Below are positions 14,126-19,706 of a stretch of 19,706 nucleotides of DNA, one piece after another. The translations under genes were made by a program, and so were the position numbers. Numbering within the stretch: position 1 is the stretch's first letter; the number at the start of each line of letters is the position of its first letter. The DNA lies in the NCBI GenBank assembly GCA_002376965.1, contig DFOV01000448.1, positions 1-19,706 of the forward strand, written 5' to 3'. The notes under the pieces were generated by a model, which saw only the letters and a list, made by a program, of their open reading frames with translations, did not search any database and had not been told where the DNA came from. The DNA is from Gammaproteobacteria bacterium UBA3532 (GTDB lineage Bacteria > Pseudomonadota > Gammaproteobacteria > Enterobacterales > UBA3532).

Positions 14126-17100
14126 ATGTTTGGCCGAACATTATTGGCATCAATCGTGGCAGCGTCGCTGTCCGGTGCTGCGTTAGCTAGCGGTTCTGTA
14201 CTTTGGCGTCATTCCGACACCGGACAAAACTGGATTTATCAATTTGAAGGACATACGACGTCCTTAAGCCGTCAATTTGCTCAAGTCACAGACCTGGCCT
14301 GGCAAGTCGGCGGAGCTGGAGACTTCAATGGCGATGGTGTCGACGATGTGCTCTGGCGTCACGCTCAGTTTGGAATTAACTGGGTTTACCTCACCAATGG
14401 CACCGATGTCATTGACTCTCTTCGCATTAACGAAGTTCAAGATCTGAACTGGACAGTTGCCGGTGTTGGCGATGTCAATGGCGATGGCAAAGATGACATT
14501 GTCTGGCGTCATATCTCTACGGGTCAAAACTGGCTCTACTTGATGAATGGACATCAAATAGCCGCATCTAGGAGCCTGAACACTGTACCACTGGATTGGA
14601 CACTCGAAGGCGTTGCCGATCTCGATGGCGACGGCTCTGATGACTTGATCTGGCGTAATCAAAATACCGGATTAAACTGGGCCTACATGATGAACAATGG
14701 TGCCATTGCTTCGTCAAAACCAATCAACACCGTGGCACTTGGCTGGAATATCGAAGGCCTGGCGGACTTTAATGGTGACAATAAAGCCGACATTTTATGG
14801 CGTCATGAGCAAAGCGGTGACGTTTATATCTACCAAATGAATGGCCCTGCTATCGCCAACGTTAAGAAAGTCGCTACTGTCGGCAGCCCTTGGCAAGTCG
14901 ACGCCATTCACGATCGTAATAGCGATGGCACTGCCGATATTCTTTGGCGCAATGCCAGCACTGGCGTGTTGTGGTCATACTTAATGAATGGCGCCAATAT
15001 CATTGGTTCTGCCAGCGCAGGAATCTCTATCCCAACACTTTGGGAGTCCGTGGCTGTTCTAGACATATCTGACAGCACAGTAACGCCACAAAGTATCGCG
15101 ATTAACAATGTAGCTAATCCGAGTGCTGAAATTGGCCAGTGTATCGATTTAGATGCAACAGCGACGTTCAGCAACCAAACAACCCAGCTTAACCCTGCGG
15201 GTATGCAATGGAGCTGTGATGGTAACAATTTCACCATTAACGCCTCAGGCAATGCCTGTGCCCAAAATGTCGGCACAACCAGCTGTCATGTCAGCTGGAA
15301 CAATCTAACCGACAGCATCAGTCTTACTGCTACCGATGCGCCTGTCGTAGCCACAGGATTTAGCATCGACAACGGCCCGTTTAATTTGTCGCCAACTGAC
15401 ACCGCCCAAGTCAATAGCACAGGTTCCTTTAGCGACAATTCGACGCAAAGCAACCCTACTGGGGTAAGCTGGAGCTGTGATGACGCCGTTGCCAGTATGT
15501 CCACCAGCGGTCTAATCACCGCCAATAGCGTCGGAACCACTACCTGCCGCGGAACTTGGCAGGGATTCAGTGACAGCGTAGGTGTAACCATTAGCCAAGT
15601 CGTTGACCAACCGACGGCCATTTCGGTTTCACCATCTAGCTTGTCTGGCAGCGTTGGTGGCAGTGGCGACTTGTCCGCTACCGTAACCTTCAGCATCAGC
15701 GGAAACCAAACAAATCCAGATGGTGTCGATTGGAGCTGTGCAAACACCAGTGTTGCCACCATCATATCAACAGATGGCGCAGGTAGTCCTGCAACGGTTA
15801 CATATGAAGGTGCAGGCACCACCGATTGTACCGCCACCATTGACAACCTATCCGATAGCGCCACCGTTACTGTTGCTGATGTGCCTACAGGTATCAAAGT
15901 TTACCTGTTAAAACCAGCTAGCTGGGCGGGCTGTTCTATCCACCACTGGTTGTCACCACCGGCGGAAGATACCACCTGGCCTGGTAATACAATGACCACA
16001 TTGACCGATGGCTGGTGCGAGTATCAATTCCCTGATGGTCAATCAGAGTCAAACGTCGTGTTTAATGATGGTATTGGTACCGACTCAACCAAGAAATCAC
16101 CGGACCTTCTCTTCACTGCCAGCGGTTGCTGGACCGGTGGGGCTGATTGGCTACCTCTGGCGCAATGTAATCTGCCTGTCGAAGAACCTATTGTAGGCGC
16201 TTCTCCGGGAACCAGCTCATTCAGCACTGACAGTCTGTCGGTCACTTTGACCATTAAAAATGGCACAGGAAAATTCTTGCTCGGTACTGGCGATGCCTGT
16301 ACTTCGGGCGCAACTTACACCGATAGCCAGCAAATTACCGTTGGTTCAAGCCTGAGCATCGGCCAATCAGAAACTCTGAACCTGTGTGGCGATGATGGCC
16401 AAGTCCAAACAGTAGACAGCTTCACCTACACGAAAGTTGAGCAAAGCACTACTGCAAATATCGACAGGCTGGGTGTTACATACGCCAGTAATCAGTCGAC
16501 CTTTGCAATCTGGTCACCAACGAATGTTAATGTCGGTCTACGTCTAGATGGCGTTTTCCATCGCTTACAGCGGGTGACTGATAACAGCCTGCTTAACGAT
16601 GAGTACTCATCTAAAACCAGCGATATATATGCTGTTACGGTTGCAGGCGACCATCACCTCAAATCCTATAACTTCGTAATGAATTTCGACGAACAATTAG
16701 CGTCTACCGGTCAATGCCGCTATACCACGACTCAGTTTGACGATCCTACCGATTGTTACTACGTGCGTGACCCTTACGGCATCATGGTGGAGCCGGCGAC
16801 AGACAACAACATTGTTGTAGACTTGGCTCAAACCGAACCAGATGGCGGTTGGGCTCCTGTACCAGCGTTAAACGAGCGTGAAGATGCGATAGTCTACGAA
16901 GTACACGTACGTGATTTCACCATTGATGCCAGCTCAGGAGTATCGAGTGACAAACGTGGTAAATTCCTCGGTATGGTGGAAAGTGGCACCAAAGTCAATG
17001 GCACCGGCCTATCAACAGGTATCGATCACTTGGTCGAACTGGGCGTTACCCATGTTCATATCTTGCCTTTCTATGACTACGCCACCTGTAGTGAGAAAGA

Positions 17101-18535
17101 CTCACTCTATCGTAAAAATGAATATCCTCGCGTTTGGAATACTTTAGGTATTCCCCACGAGGCGGGCGATACCTGCTACAACTGGGGTTATGATCCTGAA
17201 AACTACAACGTGCCAGAAGAGCGTTACTCGATGACGCCAACCGACTACGTTAACCGTATCAAAGAAGTTAAAACCATGATCAACGAGTTCCATAAAGCGG
17301 GGATTCGAGTAATCATGGATGTAGTCTACAACCATGTTTGGGTTCCTGATGGACGTGACTTCATGCATGAGCAACAGTTTGTATTCGAAAGCATGCTCGG
17401 TCCTATCTCCCCACAATATTCACTACAGAAAAATGGCATATTCTGGGATCTGACCGGTACGGGAAATACGGTTGATACCGATAACCCGATGATCAGCCAA
17501 ATGGTGCTAGATTCACTGCGCTACTGGACTGATGAATACAACATGGATGGCTTCCGCTTCGACCTATCAGGCGTATTCTCGTACAATGATATGGGCCATA
17601 TTATCGGTACGCTACATGCTGAATATCCTCGTCAGCTATTGACCTACGGCGAGCCCTGGATTGGTTTCGAAGACGACTGGCGTAGCAATCGTTTACGCCT
17701 AGGCACCATTGCCCGAATAGAAGGCGCTCACTTCGGCGCTTTCAATCCGAAATTCCGTGACGCGCTGCGTGGTGACGGTAATGGGCTGGGCGGCGAATTT
17801 GGTAATGGTTTCATCTTTAACCAGTCTACCGGCTCCTTCCCGGTAGAAGCCGGTAGCCGTGGTGCTATCCGGGCGGTGAATGACCCGTTCACACCAATCG
17901 ACGACTGGGACATGATGTATACATCGGATCCAGAGCAAGCCATCAACTATGTCAGTGCCCACGACAACTTAGCGTTGTGGGATAAGATCACCTTGTGGGC
18001 TAATGCCAACGGCCACGGTGGCAACGATGCATACAAACGTCGCTTACAGCAATATGCCAACGGCATCGTGCTAACGGCTCAAGGTATTCCATTCATTCAT
18101 GGTGGTGAAGAGTTTGCACGATACAAGCATGAAATTCATGACTCTTATATCGCACCAGACTCCGTTAATGCCTTTGACTGGAACTTCAAAACCAATGCTA
18201 CTGATGTGTTCCAGTACTATGCGGACATGATTGCTCTTCGCCGTGCGCATACGGGCTTCCGTATGAATACCTGGGAAGAGATCAACACCAACGTAGATAC
18301 TTGGACAGATAACGCTACCGGCGCTGTATTCAACTATATCCGTGCGGGCAATAACGGCGATAGCTGGAATGAGATCATGGTGATCTACCACTCCGCCAAC
18401 AACTTCCAATATACGCCAGATGGAACCGGCTGGAAGGTTGCGGTTAGCGGTTCGAATGCTAACGTTGGCGGAACAGCGGTTAGTGGTTCTGTAACTGTAG
18501 AAGGCACAGCAGTAACGGTGCTCTATAAAGAATAG
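14126..18535 (+). CDS. Secreted multidomain pullulanase (GH13, type I)
   Basis: A 1469-residue exported debranching enzyme expected to cleave alpha-1,6 bonds in pullulan and starch. A signal peptide (cleavage near ALA, residue 21-22) precedes six repeats of the form LWRxxxTGxNWxYxMNG (about 23-315), five with Asp-rich calcium-type loops such as DFNGDGVDD. Three Ig-like domains with conserved cysteines (about 325-588), a CBM26-like starch-binding domain (589-680, WPGNTMT) and a CHB_HEX-like domain (about 690-775) follow. A CBM48-like domain starts at 783 and the GH13 barrel at 920. Catalytic landmarks are YNWGYDP (1018-1024, typical of type I pullulanases), DVVYNH (1065-1070), nucleophile Asp1146 in DGFRFDL, acid/base Glu1176 in YGEPW, and HDN (1279-1281). 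No lipobox is present, unlike Klebsiella PulA. AGGAG lies 8 nt before the ATG. Confidence 0.95.
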   Translation: MFGRTLLASIVAASLSGAALASGSVLWRHSDTGQNWIYQFEGHTTSLSRQFAQVTDLAWQVGGAGDFNGDGVDDVLWRHAQFGINWVYLTNGTDVIDSLRINEVQDLNWTVAGVGDVNGDGKDDIVWRHISTGQNWLYLMNGHQIAASRSLNTVPLDWTLEGVADLDGDGSDDLIWRNQNTGLNWAYMMNNGAIASSKPINTVALGWNIEGLADFNGDNKADILWRHEQSGDVYIYQMNGPAIANVKKVATVGSPWQVDAIHDRNSDGTADILWRNASTGVLWSYLMNGANIIGSASAGISIPTLWESVAVLDISDSTVTPQSIAINNVANPSAEIGQCIDLDATATFSNQTTQLNPAGMQWSCDGNNFTINASGNACAQNVGTTSCHVSWNNLTDSISLTATDAPVVATGFSIDNGPFNLSPTDTAQVNSTGSFSDNSTQSNPTGVSWSCDDAVASMSTSGLITANSVGTTTCRGTWQGFSDSVGVTISQVVDQPTAISVSPSSLSGSVGGSGDLSATVTFSISGNQTNPDGVDWSCANTSVATIISTDGAGSPATVTYEGAGTTDCTATIDNLSDSATVTVADVPTGIKVYLLKPASWAGCSIHHWLSPPAEDTTWPGNTMTTLTDGWCEYQFPDGQSESNVVFNDGIGTDSTKKSPDLLFTASGCWTGGADWLPLAQCNLPVEEPIVGASPGTSSFSTDSLSVTLTIKNGTGKFLLGTGDACTSGATYTDSQQITVGSSLSIGQSETLNLCGDDGQVQTVDSFTYTKVEQSTTANIDRLGVTYASNQSTFAIWSPTNVNVGLRLDGVFHRLQRVTDNSLLNDEYSSKTSDIYAVTVAGDHHLKSYNFVMNFDEQLASTGQCRYTTTQFDDPTDCYYVRDPYGIMVEPATDNNIVVDLAQTEPDGGWAPVPALNEREDAIVYEVHVRDFTIDASSGVSSDKRGKFLGMVESGTKVNGTGLSTGIDHLVELGVTHVHILPFYDYATCSEKDSLYRKNEYPRVWNTLGIPHEAGDTCYNWGYDPENYNVPEERYSMTPTDYVNRIKEVKTMINEFHKAGIRVIMDVVYNHVWVPDGRDFMHEQQFVFESMLGPISPQYSLQKNGIFWDLTGTGNTVDTDNPMISQMVLDSLRYWTDEYNMDGFRFDLSGVFSYNDMGHIIGTLHAEYPRQLLTYGEPWIGFEDDWRSNRLRLGTIARIEGAHFGAFNPKFRDALRGDGNGLGGEFGNGFIFNQSTGSFPVEAGSRGAIRAVNDPFTPIDDWDMMYTSDPEQAINYVSAHDNLALWDKITLWANANGHGGNDAYKRRLQQYANGIVLTAQGIPFIHGGEEFARYKHEIHDSYIAPDSVNAFDWNFKTNATDVFQYYADMIALRRAHTGFRMNTWEEINTNVDTWTDNATGAVFNYIRAGNNGDSWNEIMVIYHSANNFQYTPDGTGWKVAVSGSNANVGGTAVSGSVTVEGTAVTVLYKE

Positions 18536-18562
18536 ACACCTATTGTTGAACCAAGTGAAATG

Positions 18563-18592
18563 AAAAATCCCGGCTCTAGCCGGGATTTTTTT
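18563..18592. terminator. Bidirectional terminator between convergent genes
   Basis: AAAAATCCCGGCT and AGCCGGGATTTTT form a perfect 13-bp stem around a two-base centre (CT), with T-tracts on both strands. It ends the pullulanase transcript and the minus-strand glycosyltransferase transcript. The TAG of the latter (18578-18576) sits at the loop, so its last codons lie in the stem. Confidence 0.92.
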
Positions 18593-19700
18593 CGAAATAT
18601 CGAACCGCTTTTAATGTTCGAAAGCCATCCATCCAATCGTGAATAGCTTTCGCTAAGCGTTGATTGTCCTTGCATCCCTTTCGCCACCGCTCCATCAACG
18701 CGTTGAAATCTTGCTCAACCAGCCATTGGCGCACACTTTCAGGCAATGCATCAAGGGATATATCATCTTCTACAGTCAACGAAGCAAAGTAATCGAGCAA
18801 AACTTTCAGCTGATGAAAAGCGCTGGTTGAATAGTTTGCATATACTTTTTCACCACGCATGATTGCCGCAACCGCCGGGCCAGTGCCCATCGGCACCCGA
18901 TCAGAGCTACGGCTATCGATAGCCAAGCATGGTTGATCAAGAGATACTATGCGCCCTACCTTGGCCAGCTTATTCAGCAAATAGAAATCTTCTGCCGCAC
19001 TGCGCTTGGGAAAACCGCGCACCGCAGCATAGTGATACAGATTGATGGCTAGAATGCTGCCAATGGTATGAAAAGCGTATGCCGAACCGGCATAGCGTAG
19101 CCCATCAACATAGTGATGTAACCAACGTTCATAGCGCTGCGTTGCCTGATCGATCCGCGCATTTCCACTGGCAATATGACGAAAAGGATATAGGTAGGCC
19201 GCTACTTCGGCATGGGCTGGAATATCAAAATAGCTTTCAGGAAAGTGAATATCAGCATCACTGCAATGCACCCACGGCTCAAGTAGCGCCTGCTGCTGAA
19301 ATAGGCGTAGTGCGATATCGGCCCCGATTTTACGCGCCAGTCCAACACCCTGTTTGACAGGAATAGGCAACTGGCTAAAACGCTCAACAACCAGGAAATC
19401 CCGCTTGCCTTGAACCCAACTCAGACCCTCGCCAAGTTGTCGATGAGGCCGCTGCAACAAAGCATCATACATATCCTGATTAGCTTCGTACTTCGCAGGC
19501 GCATCTCGTTCGGCATGATCTGGAGCATTAATGACTAAGATAATTAATACATCAGATGGCAAGTGTTCAAAGCGCTCCAGCAGGCTTAGCGACTCGCCAT
19601 AAACGGGTATCACCAGCGCTCTTCGCCACTGGCTATCGATTACTAGCTGCGACTCTTTTTCGGCATAACGCGCCAGGTACTGCTCAATCGCTTTTGACAC
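18576..19700 (-). CDS. Family-2-like (GT-A) glycosyltransferase, possibly 5'-truncated
   Basis: At least 374 residues, soluble, no membrane segment. A GT-A nucleotide-sugar-binding fold is suggested by RRALVIPVYGE (26-36), the acidic CSDADIHFPESYF (146-158, with the DAD metal motif at 148-150) and AAEDFYLLNKL (235-245), which supplies an ED pair typical of family 2 enzymes. GVGLARKIGADIA (118-130) also fits this class. Donor and acceptor are unknown. The first candidate codon visible is a GTG at 19700, and only six bases remain before the window edge with no stop among them, so the true start may lie outside. There is no functional link to the pullulanase beyond the shared terminator. Confidence 0.7.
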   Translation of the reverse strand: MSKAIEQYLARYAEKESQLVIDSQWRRALVIPVYGESLSLLERFEHLPSDVLIILVINAPDHAERDAPAKYEANQDMYDALLQRPHRQLGEGLSWVQGKRDFLVVERFSQLPIPVKQGVGLARKIGADIALRLFQQQALLEPWVHCSDADIHFPESYFDIPAHAEVAAYLYPFRHIASGNARIDQATQRYERWLHHYVDGLRYAGSAYAFHTIGSILAINLYHYAAVRGFPKRSAAEDFYLLNKLAKVGRIVSLDQPCLAIDSRSSDRVPMGTGPAVAAIMRGEKVYANYSTSAFHQLKVLLDYFASLTVEDDISLDALPESVRQWLVEQDFNALMERWRKGCKDNQRLAKAIHDWMDGFRTLKAVRYFEKNPG

Positions 19701-19706
19701 ACTAAA

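Noticed and set aside
15286..15897. Long minus-strand open frames inside the pullulanase gene (also 14264-14662 and 14908-15276)
   Set aside because: They lie opposite a clearly coding repeat-rich region, resemble no family, and have no start signals; they are shadows of the plus-strand gene.

Overview
The window looks like a chromosomal segment of a marine-type gammaproteobacterium (Oceanospirillales/Alteromonadales-like, with Hahella, Marinobacter or Reinekea as loose comparisons). The reasons are the gene order glnA - DUF4124 protein - glnL(ntrB) - glnG(ntrC), a PilU-type pilus ATPase, PilZ proteins, a Gram-negative TrmL and RadA, and a large secreted pullulanase. Base composition is moderate, and no IS element, phage gene, rRNA, tRNA or CRISPR array is visible. 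The lineage is an inference from gene content, not a match.

Layout. Positions 1-159 hold no convincing gene but carry a palindromic repeat-like element. A two-CBS-domain protein (minus strand) is divergent from trmL (plus strand). Positions 1117-6115 form the nitrogen-control cluster: glnA behind a very good sigma-54 (-24/-12) promoter and its own terminator, a secreted DUF4124 protein, then overlapping glnL and glnG behind a second possible sigma-54 site. Positions 6116-6432 are non-coding and unusually structured: a nested inverted-repeat element, a terminator serving the minus strand, and a 20-bp-periodic short repeat.

Positions 6433-12256 are a minus-strand block, in transcription order: an 823-residue protein with two PilZ domains, PilU, a 204-residue coiled-coil protein resembling a stripped-down chemoreceptor tip, a stand-alone flavodiiron-type beta-lactamase-fold protein with a near-complete diiron ligand set (ODP-like), and a small secreted YfiR/DUF4154-like protein. 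PilU, the receptor-like protein and the diiron protein are tightly packed (9-nt gap with the ribosome binding site on the stop codon, then an ATGA overlap). The set reads as a possible oxygen- or redox-sensing input linked to type IV pilus retraction and c-di-GMP. This is the most interesting part of the window.

Positions 12536-13894 encode RadA, probably from a TTG start. A 231-bp leader with two G7 runs 20 bp apart precedes a 1469-residue exported pullulanase (six N-terminal WR/VCBS-like repeats, three Ig-like domains, a CBM26-like starch-binding domain, a CHB_HEX-like domain, then CBM48 and GH13 catalytic domains). It converges with a family-2-like glycosyltransferase whose last codons lie inside the shared bidirectional terminator. 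That last gene may run off the right edge.

Together the genes cover nitrogen assimilation, surface motility and second-messenger signalling, DNA repair, and extracellular starch or pullulan use.
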